From NCBI RefSeq assembly GCF_019112545.1, contig NW_025064882.1:1812928-1876927 (forward strand): a DNA stretch of 64,000 nt. Reading direction: 5' to 3'. This stretch comes from Guyanagaster necrorhizus. Taxonomy: Eukaryota > Basidiomycota > Agaricomycetes > Agaricales > Physalacriaceae. The position numbers and the translations under genes were made by a program. Numbering within the stretch: position 1 is the stretch's first letter; the number at the start of each line of letters is the position of its first letter. The notes under the pieces were generated by a model, which was not told where the DNA came from, ran no database searches, and worked only from the letters and a program-made list of their open reading frames with translations. This document shows positions 14,530 to 25,536 of this stretch, piece after piece.

Positions 14530-14704
14530 GGAGGAAGCTGTACGAGTTCAAGATGCTCAAGCGCAGAAGAACCGTTCTCGCCTTGGATGACATCATTTCC
14601 GCGTTTGGAAAAATGCAAATAAGCAACAACTCCACGTACGCTTTTTGGTAGACGGTCATCACCGCTGCCGTCGTCGCCCCTCTCTTCTCTGTTAGTAGCC
14701 CACA
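14530..14704. promoter_or_regulatory. Divergent promoter region CSE1 / PHO88
   Basis: The ATG codons of CSE1 (minus) and PHO88 (plus) are 175 bp apart and point away from each other. Both promoters and 5' leaders must lie here or overlap. No TATA box is evident. Confidence 0.6.
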
Positions 14705-15580
14705 ATGAACGCTGGCATACAGAATCTCGTTATATCCCTTGGGGCCATGCAAGGTATTTTTTACCCACACTGCTTCTTTTCTGGATCCAATTTGGTTATC
14801 TGTCTCTCAGTGGCCCGAAAAATTCCCTTCGACGATCCGGATATCCTCAACTACGCACGAATTGGATACCTCGCGACCCAGTTCATCATATTGGGCATAT
14901 ACTACTATATTTCTATGACAGTGTGTTACATGCTGCGTGCACGCGAATTTCACTGAGCATTGGGCTATACAGATTAAGCGGAAAAATGATCAGACTGTTC
15001 TTAAATACGGTGAGTCCGCCTTGACATTCTCGTTGTTTTTTCTTTGCGTTTCTCAATTAGAAGTGTTAGTGGAACCGTCAACCCCGATGGTATGTATCTT
15101 CATCAAAATCAAAGAGGCGCGCGTCTCATCCCCTTCAGTCTGGAGAAGAAGGGAAATTAGTGACGACAACTGTGCGGGACTACGATCTCGTTGAAACGTC
15201 TAAGCTGGTAATTACCTTCTATACAACTCTGCCTTCTGGAACTCATCATTCACCATAGCTGCGGTCGGTGTACCTGGGCATCGCGATGATGGGTTTCTTG
15301 CATGGCTACATGAAATTCACACAACCACTTTTCATTCAGTCCCTCATGGGTCTTAAAAATCTGTATGATGCCAAGCTCGTTGCTATTCATCTCTTTGGAA
15401 AACCAGCTGAAGGTGACTTGAAGCGCCCCTTCAAATCGCCTCCAGGATTGTTCGGAGGTAAGTGTCAAATTTTCTGACCTTGTTCATGCTCAATCATTAC
15501 GTCCAGCTACTGGCCCTCAAACTGACAATGCTGCCATTACTGAGGCTGAGAAGCGTGTCGGATCCAAGAAGGAAGAGTAA
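14705..15580 (+). CDS. PHO88: Pho88 / Snd3 ER membrane protein
   Basis: A small ER membrane protein, first linked to phosphate uptake and now known in yeast as Snd3, part of the SRP-independent ER targeting route. Exon 1 (MNAGIQNLVISLGAMQ) joins VARKIPFDDPDILNYARIGY, then a membrane segment LATQFIILGIYYYISMT, IKRKNDQTVLKY, a short VEPSTPM exon, LVTTTVRDYDLVETSKL, a second hydrophobic stretch around YLGIAMMGFLHGYMKFTQPL and the family signature LVAIHLFGKPAEGDLKRPFK. It ends EAEKRVGSKKEE. At least five small introns. The length (~190 aa) and motif order fit the Pho88 family closely. Confidence 0.93.
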
Positions 15581-15727
15581 TTGCTTCCCTGCTATTTCTG
15601 TGATAAAATACATTATAATCGATATTGGTTTCTCTTTATTCTAAGTGTGGGAGCGGAAGAATCTACAAATACATCGAAGTAAGCTAATTATACAAGTGCA
15701 CTTGGTGTCCACTGTACATGCAATTTT

Positions 15728-17887
15728 TTAGACTTCTTGTTCATAAGCATCGTCCCAACCAATGTTATCAGCTGCGGTGTCCTCGTCTTCTTTATCGTCA
15801 TCCTTGTCATCTTCGGGTGGCGGTGGAGGAGGAATTGAATCTTCTTCAATGACCAGCAGGGCTCCGCCGCCTTCTCCGTCGCTCTTATTGTCCATCGTAT
15901 ACAAGTTGGCCTCGTCCTTCTCATCCAAAGTCGGGACAACCCCACCATCCACGAATAGATCCTTCAATGCATCGTAATTGATCCGCTTACTGTACTTAGG
16001 ATTCTTCTTCATCATATTCTTCACGCTCTCAGCAGTCGTCGCCCCATGTGCAGTTGTTGAATCCCGAGGCTTCGTTTTTCGGCGCTGCGACAAGTAATGA
16101 AGATTTCATAAGCACCGCCATAGACGAAAACATTCCTCCCACTACGGGTTACAACTCACCTTCTTGCTTCTGGTGGTAGTATTTGACTGATCGCCTTTAG
16201 CTGAAACATCCGCTCAACAGGATAGACAATGTAACGACAACCGAAGGCTTACCTGCCAATGCTTCCAGGTAATCTCTGTTTAACTCCACCCATACACGTT
16301 CTTTGATCTTTACCTCCTCTTCGCTTAGCAGGAACCGATCGAGCTCTTCTTCGTCAAGTCCCGTAAGCTCGTCGACAACACCAATTTCTGCTAATCGTCT
16401 CTGCTCTGCCTCATCTAGAGCGCCGCTCAACATGGCCCCTTGAGGATTCTGGAGATATGCCGAGACCTCCTCTGCCACGACAGTTGACACTGTTTCGTCA
16501 ATGGCATTGAGTGCAGGTATTGCAGGCATATCCAGAAAGGCAGGATCAATGGAAACATCATCGGGAGCAGGGTAGAAGAGAGGTGTTGGGCTCACTGTTG
16601 TTCCAGAGAGAATGCCTTCATTCAAGAGAGACGAATCAAAACCTTTGGCAGCCTGCTCAGACATCTCAGGAATGAGGTCTTCATCACTTTCTTCTCTTTT
16701 CCTTTTCCCTTTCCGTTTACCCCTCTTCTTTCTCAATTTCTCGAGGGCTTCTTCATCGCCCTCTCTGATCAATCGTTCCTCCTCTTCTTTTACCCGTCCT
16801 TTCGTAAATGCAGGTGGATCAACTTCCTCATCCAGCCACACGCTCCGAAAGTCACCGACGGTCAGTTCACCGCTTGGTGTGTTTTTGAATTCATCCAAGC
16901 GTTTCTTCAATGTTGTGTCGGCAATCTTTACGACTTGGACAATCTCTTCCATACTTCGTCGGAAGTTGTTCATTCTAGCGGCGAGTAGTAGTGCCGCACC
17001 GCAAATACCAGCGGGCCGTCGTCCACGAGTCATCCAATCACGGTCGAACCGTTGCACGAGCCGCACGGCATCTGTGGCAACTTTGTGAGTTTCGTCGCCA
17101 AATTCGAGTAATGCAGAGAAGCGAGATATGTAATGAGACGGATCGACAAGAGGAAGTCGAAGATTCAAAGTCTGCACTAATTGGAGATATGTATGGCCGA
17201 GTTCAAATACATTGACCTAGATGTACTGTCAATGTCACACACAACAATATCATACGAAGCACGTACTTGAAGTAGATCAGAGAAGTCGATGAGCATGTAA
17301 TTCCGAGTCTCCTTCTGTCGACATGCGACATACAGACACACAGCGACGACGTTCATACTTTTGCGACCTTTTGTGAACTTGTGCTCTACAGCAAGCGTGT
17401 ACATTCTAGTTGCGGCCAGACAGACGCTCTCTGATAGCTGTAGGACGTTCGCAATGTTCTGTATCTTCTTGCTAGCTAGGGAAATTGAGCGATGGAAGAA
17501 AAAAAGAGTTGAAAATGAAACCATACCATTGGCAATTGTTTGTTCTCTGCTCTCGGAATTTCCCCGATTGCCATACGGACCGCTCATCCTGGCATGAGCT
17601 ACATGGTCACGTTTAATAAATCCTTATTATGATGTACAGAAGGTACTCACTTGAACCCAACCCGACAAAAGAACCCTGCACCATGGCCGCTCCCGAGCTG
17701 GTCTCTCCGAAGACGACCTCATTGACGATGGTGTTCTCCTCGACGACGGTCCCACAAGTAACACAGAATCCGTTTCCTGCAGCTGCATCGTACTCGATGA
17801 CGGTGCCTCCACAATCGGTGCAAATATGCTGGAAGGAATGAATGATGTCAGTGAATGCCAGTCAGAAAAACGAGGTGTACAGACCAT
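15728..17887 (-). CDS. BRF1: TFIIIB subunit Brf1 (RNA polymerase III initiation factor)
   Basis: TFIIB-related factor that recruits Pol III to tRNA and 5S genes together with TBP and Bdp1. The ATG at 17887 is followed at once by an intron (ATG|GTCTGT). The next exon gives the zinc ribbon HICTDCGGTVIEYD...GFCVTCGTVVEE and NEVVFGETSSGAAMVQGSFV. The two cyclin folds follow: NIANVLQLSESVCLAATRMY, RKSMNVVAVCLYVACRQKE, MLIDFSDLLQ, then FELGHTYLQLVQTLNLRLP, RRPAGICGAALLLAARMNNF and EIVQVVKIADTTLKKRLDEF. A charged linker (KKRGKRKGKRKREESDED) leads to the Brf1 homology block that binds TBP (KERVWVELNRDYLEALA) and an acidic tail with a Pro run (PPPPPPEDDKDDDKEDED). The stop is at 15728. Length and order are normal. 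Confidence 0.94.
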
Positions 17888-19824
17888 TTAAGAATATATA
17901 ATTAATAAGGCGGATATATGCTCTTTATGAGTATCGTATAACAGCGTAGACGAAACTACGAATGGAAGACTAAACGAGAAAACGCAAGAATCGTTTTGGC
18001 CATAAAGTAGAGAGGAAAGAATTATATGAGTCACGAACCATCACGTCACGGCTGAGGACCACTCCTCAGCGCACCACCACGATTGATAATTGCTTTTCGG
18101 TGAAAACTAACAAATCCAAAAAATGTTTATTGCACTATACCATACTGACGTATAGTCGTTCGAATGCCGCTTTGGACTGATTCATGCCGTAGTCTTCAAT
18201 GTTGAGCTGAGCTACATGTTTTCATTTTGTATACGCAGTTCTGATTGCTCATTTTATCAAGGAACTCTGGCATAATGTGCCCGATGGCGCCATGCAGACG
18301 TCCTCTCTTCAGCGACCCTTATGCTTGCTTATGCTTGGATTCCCTATGAAATTCGTCTCTCTGGTTCTCTTGATCTGCGTCTACGTCTGCACTGTTTCCG
18401 TGAGGGGATTCGGTTCATTGCCCGAGCCATATGTCATCTTCCCCATTTTTGACCATCATCTTCCTTTGAAGAATGGCAATCACCTTGTGGATCCTTCCTA
18501 TATCCGAGGGTATCCCGAACTCTCCGTCTTGGCTTATATTTAGCTTCATTCCTATCTCCATACCAATGCACTGGATCGACGAGGACATACTGAAACATGC
18601 GTATTATTAACACGAGCGCAGTGTTTCTGTGCCTGACACACCCTGAGGAGAAGCCTTTGAGCACCAGGGTACGGATATCTGTGTCCGCCAACTGAATCCC
18701 CAATTCTTGCGCCACTGACCCGAACTCTGAGCCATTCCAAGGAAACTCAAATTCTGAACTGATGGCCACGTGTACGATGAATTTTCTGACCAAGTATTTG
18801 GGCATTCCAAGCAATGCAATGCCATCCTGGCTCGAAGAAGTATTCGGGCTATCCTCCCGGACAGCCATCATATCATGGTTCATATCTGGGATATACGTCA
18901 GTGTTACGGGCTCCCAAGCAACCTTTACCTGTCATCAGCGGTGTCTTTTGTGAGGCTGGATCAGAGGCGCTATGGGACCGTCATTTACATACTTCATCGC
19001 AACAACAGGGTCATGCTTTGTCTTCCTCCAAAATAAACCAATCTCCGGGGTCTTTGTCTTATGGGGCTGTATACGATAAAGCATTTCGAATGAAGGTCAC
19101 TTGGACACACAGCAACCTTATCCATGCCGGGCCTACAGAATTTCGGTGAGACATACCGTTTTCCAAAAGCAAGACCCCATAATCATTGGTGTGGAGGTTG
19201 TCAATGATACGAAAATTCGACGGCATGAACGCAAATTCGATTGTCGTCAAGACAGTTCAACCCCTTCGCTAAAGGCTGACGCCTTGGCCAATGCCGCTGC
19301 GAGATCAGAAACGGAGGAAAGATTACGTTATCCGCAGCTAAATCACGCCCTTGTGAAAAGGATCAACAGGGAAGTATGAACCTGCAGGTTGGTTACGGGC
19401 AAATTGGAGCTCTGACAGGGAGCGCATATGGGGCGGAGCCGTCAAAATGAAGGTTTTGAACTCCTCTGGAAGGACAACAGAGGACAGGAAGGCGGTGTAA
19501 CTTCCGAAAGACGTCAAAATGTGTCTCCGCAGCATGTGTAAGGTGTTCATCAAGAAAACGGGAACCTGTAATAGGAGAATTATTGTCACGATTTTGGAGA
19601 AAAAGAATCAAAAGCGATGAATGAACGATGCGAAGAGATGTATGAAAGATAGCAATGTGTGATGGAAAGACATATGAGGACCGGATGTCAGCAAAGTTAC
19701 TGAGAACGGAATCCGGGGCCCTTATATACATTTGGCTCCTTTTGTGTTATTATTTTCCCATACAAGTGTGAAATAAAGAAGCCATAGGGTAGATGCACTT
19801 TGCTTCCTCCTCCTGTCCTCACGA
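17888..19824. other. Long intergenic region with possible decayed gene
   Basis: About 1.9 kb between BRF1 and the Zn2Cys6 gene. The part 18434-19730 holds minus-strand coding-like pieces described separately. In the rest (17888-18433 and 19731-19824) nothing is recognisable. The promoter of the plus-strand regulator must lie next to 19824. Confidence 0.45.
18434..19730 (-). pseudogene. Possible decayed or unresolved minus-strand gene
   Basis: A TATA-like TATATAAG on the minus strand (19721-19730) precedes coding-like pieces: SDLAAALAKASAFSEGVEL near 19310-19255, then, in a shifted frame, FMPSNFRIIDNLHTNDYGVL and LLENG up to a GTATGT donor near 19157, then GPAWIRLLCVQVTFIRNAL, and a 149-codon open frame at 18434-18883 with FPWNGSEFGSVAQELGIQLA. 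The pieces sit in different frames with stops between them. No complete exon chain could be built and I do not recognise a family. It may be a pseudogene or a gene whose splicing I could not resolve. Confidence 0.25.
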
Positions 19825-22800
19825 ATGCCCGCCGAAAAAACGAAACTGAAACGACGCGCCAGTCGCCGAGAAGTAGACGAGTTCAAATTCGACGGTACCC
19901 ACGCACGGGAGCTCGAGCAGAAACGGAACCGAGGTATGTTTCAGGGCCTCTCCGTCGTGTCGCAGTACTCACCGTGCCACCGCGTCTTATAGGAGAGGTA
20001 CGCCCTTTATCTTTGGTTATTTCTTGTCTATCTCACAGATAATATCAGGTCTCGTGTGCCGAATGTCGTACGGATTCGAGCCTTTATTGCGATCATCGCA
20101 CCGAGTCTAATTCATACTTGCAGGCAGGCTCAAGATAAAATGCGACAAGCAAATTCCCTGTCAGTCTTGCCAGGTATATTCATCCCTCGTAATGTGCGGA
20201 CCGCCGCTCATTTTCTTCGTAGCGAAGGGGCTGCGCAGCGCTATGCCCTAATGGTGAGCCAACTGAGCCACAATCGTTACCTGCAACGCTCAGTATTGTG
20301 TAGGTAGTCTGGCAACTGGTCAGGGCACCCGTTTCGTCCTCGCAGCTACGGAGCATCTCCATCGCAGAATTGCTAAGCTGAGCGGCAGAATACGACAGCT
20401 AGAGGACGCCCTTTCTTCGCTACATTCACAGCATTCAACCGACCGGCATCCACTTTTACAAGATGAGCTCATTTTCAACGAAGAACATACAACAGAAGAG
20501 AACAACGTCTCGGATGATGCTACGGCACAACCACCTGCAGACGTTATTGACGCGTTTGGAACACTGTCTATCTCTGACCACGGGATATCGAGGTTCTTTG
20601 GGCCAACAGGAGGGTCAGAGGTGAGCAGCCCATCCTCTTGCTGTCGATGTCGATGTCTCACTCCGGTGTAGAGCCTTTTGATAGCCTCGTCACCCTCTCC
20701 AGCAAGTAGCGCCCACAGCCCTGACTCAAAGCATGCCTCAGTCAGTCCTACCAATTCTGGCCACTCGACCGATTTCTCTCTGTTCTCGCAGTCTTTTCCT
20801 TTTACGCCTATGGGTCGATCTGAAGACGTCCAGGATATGATTCGCACCCATCTACCTCCCTGGGAGCGTGCACAATCTCTTGGGGAAACATATTTTGAGC
20901 AAGTGGCCTGGATATTCAGAGGTGTCACCCGCCAGCAGCTCATTGACGACATGCTACCTGCGATATATCGCAAGCAGCCTTCAGAAGAGTTCGGGGGTCC
21001 GCATGATTTATCTCTTATCTTTATGATTTTTGCTATTGGTGCGCTCGTGGAAAGTGAACCCTCAACTACTTATGCTGAGCACTACCATCAAATCTCGCGG
21101 GCGGCTATCTCCCTACAACCGGTGTTAGAAAAGCCTTCCATCGTCACTATCCAGTGTCTACATCTTATGAGTATTTACAATGCCATGAGTGGGAGCGACA
21201 CCACTAGCGAACCAAGCATGGAGATGACTTGGTCTCTCATCACCCTGGCTGCTCATCTATCTCAAACGGTTGGTCCGTAGTGTTTCCCTCAGTAATCGTA
21301 TGCTGAACTTGTCTTCTTAGATTGGGTTACGTGCGTGTAGTCATACATTTCCAAGCTATGAGATTGACCAGAATGAAAAACTTCATAGATCGAGACAGTG
21401 AGCGCTGGGGTTTGCCAGTGAAAATGGTCCAACGTCGCCGAATATTGTTCTGGGACCTCTTCGTCGCAGACGTATGGCAGGTAGGTAACAATCCAGGGTT
21501 ACGACGCAACTCTTACGCCCTATCTGCAGAGCCTCAATACAGGAAGACCGCCGTCATTTTCTCTCGCATATATCGACTGTAGTTTCCCCCAATACGACGA
21601 TCAAAAGGACGGAGGTTCGCCTGGCTGGGAATGTGAGTGGCTCCGTGCAACCTTGGGCTCAGCTGATAATTCGCGTCAAAGTTGAAATCTGGCAATTCCG
21701 TTTCGCGTCCGAGTGTGTTGCCGAAGTAACCGCACGGACATTGACCGCTGAGGCCCCCAGCTATAACACTATAATGGAACTTGATCGAAAAGTGCGCGAA
21801 TTTCCATTGCCGACAGGAATGGCAGAGAAAAATGATCTTGGAACATCATTTCAAAGATGCGTCCTCGACCATATACGTGAAACGGGTATGTTATCTTTAT
21901 TACATGCAAGGGAGAAGCTGACATATTTACGAAGTTCTCATGTATATCCATCGAAGTTTTTTCGCACAGGCTATCATCGAACAGCCTGTCAACCCTCTTA
22001 AAAGTACCTATGCTCCATCATTTCTGGCAGCCTATCGCTCGTCTGCGACGATACTTAAATCTGTTCGTGAACAATTCACCATGTGGCCAAATTCATGCGC
22101 AAGGTTCTGGACCATGTGGACTTTCGCGTTCTCAGCGGCTGTATGTCCTAGGTTACCTGACTCTCTCATACGCGTGACCGTTGAATTTTCGTTGCCTAGG
22201 TGGTTTTCGGTACCGTCGTGACCAGGGGTCCCAGGTCCCCCCTGGCCACTTCTGCCATGACGGAGCTTGAACAAGCCTGTGTTCTTTTCTCGAAGGCGGC
22301 TACACATAGCAAGCGAGCTTCAAAAGCCCTCGTGAGTCTATTTGATGATTTGGAGGGATAGTTCTGACCGGATTATGCCAGCCAATCCTCGTCAAGCTTA
22401 GTGAAAAAGCACGACACGCGCTTGCTGCGGCCCAACACGAATCAATGCCCCTCTCTGTTGATAAAGACGGTCTCTTGTGGAATATTAAGCAAGAAGACGC
22501 GGACGACGAGCTGTCTATATTCGCAGGTCACACGCGATTCGTCTCGGCTAAGAGACTGGCGAAGTCATCGAGGGATTTCGAGCATGGTGCACCTTTCTCT
22601 CAGTTCTCGAATGTAGGTGACGGTACTCAGCTTGCGCCACTACCATCGATGTCTGGGACCCAGGTTTGGTCTAGGCAGAGTCTACAACGTCCTTCGCGCG
22701 AATCAGGGTATATGCCTGCAGCTGACCGCAGCCTTCAGTATTCCTACTCATACGACCGGAGTCGTCCAGCTCCATCTGATTCTGGATATGGATATCCGTC

Positions 22801-23014
22801 TTCTTACCGAAGTACTCAGTACAGTCCACCCTCGCAGTTCCCGCAGATGTATCCACCGCCTTTTAGTTCCAGCTCCCAGCCCAACGTCCAACCTGGCAAC
22901 CCTGCACTAGCTGATTTGGGCTTAGCAGCGCGGGATTCTCGACTTGATGAACGATGGAGTTCATTTATGCAGGATTCGGGGCTACTTGACGATGTCGGGT
23001 TTAGGAACCATTAG
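19825..23014 (+). CDS. Zn2Cys6 fungal-specific transcription factor
   Basis: DNA-binding regulator acting in the nucleus. It starts MPAEKTKLKRRASRREVDEF at 19825. The binuclear zinc cluster is assembled over several short exons: ISCAECRRLKIKCDKQIPCQ, SCQRRGCAALCPNG, with all six Cys present. A coiled-coil dimerisation segment follows (ATEHLHRRIAKLSGRIRQLE). The fungal-specific TF domain spans THLPPWERAQSLGETYFEQV, FRGVTRQQLIDDMLPAIYRK, a GLHIDRDSERWGLPVKMVQ / RRRILFWDLFVADVWQSL core and MYIHRSFFAQAI. A long Ser/Pro/Tyr-rich C-terminus (SYSYDRSRPAPSDSGYGYPS) ends DVGFRNH, stop at 23012-23014. About ten short introns. The target genes cannot be inferred. It is 323 bp upstream of ERG9 on the same strand, which is not evidence that it regulates ERG9. 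Confidence 0.9.
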
Positions 23015-23337
23015 TATGACGACTAATGTCTGAGATAGCTGATAAAATAAGTCCACCTAATAGTCTGGCTTTCGTGTTTGTAACTTTTATTTTGTAAATG
23101 GAATGAATTCAGCTTGAGCTGGCGTGATGTCACTTTAAATGTAGTAGGCACTGTGGTGCGTGGCGGTGTTTCCGTGCTCCTGACCAGGCGACGCGTCCGG
23201 TTTAACGGTCCGCGAAGTGAAATTTCAGTCGTACCATCCTTTGGAAAAAATCCTTGCCTTGCCCCTTTCCTTCCCCTTCCGCATCCTGCGTCTCTCTTTC
23301 ATTGATTCTTTTTCCTTTCGTCTTTATCTACACGACC

Positions 23338-24989
23338 ATGGGTATCGCGACGTGGCTTGCTTTGCTTCTTACACACCCTACAGAGTTCCGGACGCTCTTA
23401 CAGTTCAAGCTGTATCACGAACACAAGAGAGATATCACCCATGTGAAGGAGCATGCAACGAGCGGATGGGACAGAGAAAATATGCGCAAGTGTTGGCATT
23501 TTCTGGATCAGACAAGCAGAAGTTTTTCGGCGGTCATCAAGGAACTTGATGGTGACTTGGCGAGAACGGTCGGTGTTCTAAACCATTCAGAATATCACAT
23601 CCTTTTACTGATCTCACAATTCAGATATGTATGTTCTATCTTGTACTGCGTGGTTTAGATACTATCGAGGACGACATGACCATCCCCGACGATGTCAAAC
23701 AACCCATGTTGAGGTCGTTCCACAAGCATACCATTACCCCTGGCTGGAAATATGATGGATGTGGACCCAAGGAAAAGGATCGGCAGTTGCTAGTCGAATA
23801 TTACTGCGTTGTGGAGGAGGTTAATTCGTTACTGCCAGCGTAAGCTCTATGGTCTTTGTTTCTCCACTATTTTTCCGACTTCCTGCAGGTACAAGGCTGT
23901 TATAGTCGATATCACCGAGAAGATGGAGAACGGCATGGCAGATTACGCGCACAAGGCCGCCACAACGGGGGAAATCTACCTCGGGACCACTGAGGAGTAT
24001 GATCTCTATTGCCATTACGTCGCGGGTCTCGTGGGCGAAGGATTGTCTCGTATCTTTGCTGCTTCAGAGAAGGAGGCACCTTGGCTCGCGTCTCAGCTCG
24101 AGATGTCAAATTCTATGGGTCTCCTTCTTCAAAAAACCAACATCATTCGTGACTATCGCGAAGATGTTGAGGAGAAACGGTTTTTCTGGCCCAAGGAGAT
24201 TTGGGGACAGTATGGATTCGATGAGATTCACGAGCTATATGCCCTGGATCGATCAACGAAAGAACGCGCGCAGTGGGCTCAGAGTGCCATGATTCTGGAC
24301 GCGATGCGGCACTTGGTCGATGCGCTCGACTACCTTCGGGTGCTGAGAAATCAGACCGTATTCCACTTCTGCGCCATTCCCGCTACTATGGCCATTGCGA
24401 CTCTCGAGCTGTGCTTTATGAACGCGGAAATGTTCCAACGAAATATCAAGATTCGTAAGGCGGAGGCTGCTTCTGTAAGTCGCCCTGAATGTTTTTGGCA
24501 TTCTATTTATTTGAATTCGGCGTAGCTTATCATGCGGTCAACAAATCCACGAGAAGTAGCATATATATTCCGGGATTACTGTCGTAAGATTCACACCAAG
24601 GCAGTTCCCCAAGATCCCAATTTCTTGAGGATAGCCGTGGCATGCGGAAAGGTACTTCGTAATCCCCTCTCGTCGCGGTTCTCGCTGACGTCCCTTTTCA
24701 GATTGAGCAGTGGTGTGAACATCATTATCCTTCCTTCGTTCAAATCAGCTATTCTGGCGACGGGGCGTCTCATCAACTGGATCCCGAGGATGCCAGGTCA
24801 CGCATTGTCCAGTTGGAGAGTAAGCTGGCGAAGGAGCTATCTACGAAGAAGCGAGCGCAGGCACCCCAAGCACCGGAGGGGTTACCATGGGAGCTCTTCA
24901 TGTATTTGGGCGGTGCCGTCTTAGTGATTATTGGGTTGTCGGTGGGCGTGATTTGGGCAGTACTAACGCTCTTCCCGGACTCGCGATAA
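23338..24989 (+). CDS. ERG9: Squalene synthase (farnesyl-diphosphate farnesyltransferase)
   Basis: Joins two farnesyl diphosphates to squalene, the first committed step of ergosterol synthesis, at the ER membrane. It starts MGIATWLALLLTHPTEFRTL. The first Asp-rich motif is in MFYLVLRGLDTIEDDMTIP and the second in LLLQKTNIIRDYREDVEEKR, followed by FFWPKEIWGQYGF. Conserved blocks LVEYYCVVEEVNSLLPAY-type, GEIYLGTTEEYDLYCHYVAG, GEGLSRIFAASEKEAP and RVLRNQTVFHFCAIPATMAI are intact. A C-terminal membrane anchor (LFMYLGGAVLVIIGLSVGVI) precedes the stop at 24987-24989. About five introns. Length of ~490 aa is normal for fungi, and nothing is disrupted. Confidence 0.97.
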
Positions 24990-25536
24990 GTGCTACCCAT
25001 ATACCACTAACTTATTTCTTGTGTAATCGTACGACATTATCATGCCTTGGACAAACCCCAGACAACGAGGTGTCAAAGAGCTTGAGAGGTCGGCAAGGTA
25101 TAAATGGCTACAGATATAAATGGCTATTAGATGATTCAGTTCGGAGGCTCATCATTATATTTTGAAACGACAAACGGAGGACAGTGATGCGCCACCAATT
25201 ACAAGTGATACTCCATCAGCCGCCACAGCAAGTGCTCCTTAGTAAGCCCATCCGTTTATGTATTCTTGAATATGAAAGTATTACAGGTTCCGTATAGATA
25301 TAGGCTTATACGTACAAAAGAATGTGAGCCTGGGGACAAAAACAGTGGTAGTAGAGTGAACGAGAAGGATATAACAGTGTAAGGAATCCAAGTGTAGAAG
25401 GTATACGTAGGGTTGGTTAGATATATAACAGCGACAATACATACCATGACGAAAAAATACAAATAGAGAAAGAGAGTAAAATGATGGATAGTCTCAATCA
25501 AACCGACCCGGTATAGCGAAATGAAATATAAAGGCG
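24990..25536. other. Convergent 3' intergenic region
   Basis: 547 bp between the ERG9 stop and the stop of the minus-strand Ser-rich gene. It is AT-rich, especially 25250-25500. No gene is seen; it should contain both polyadenylation regions. Confidence 0.55.

Noticed and set aside
18277..18543. Plus-strand ORF with a signal-peptide-like stretch (MKFVSLVLLICVYVCTVSV)
   Set aside because: No conserved domain, no supporting introns or promoter, and it overlaps coding-like pieces on the other strand.
19825..24989. Regulator plus squalene synthase as a terpenoid gene cluster
   Set aside because: ERG9 is a housekeeping sterol gene, and no terpene cyclase, P450 or transporter lies nearby, so adjacency alone is not evidence.
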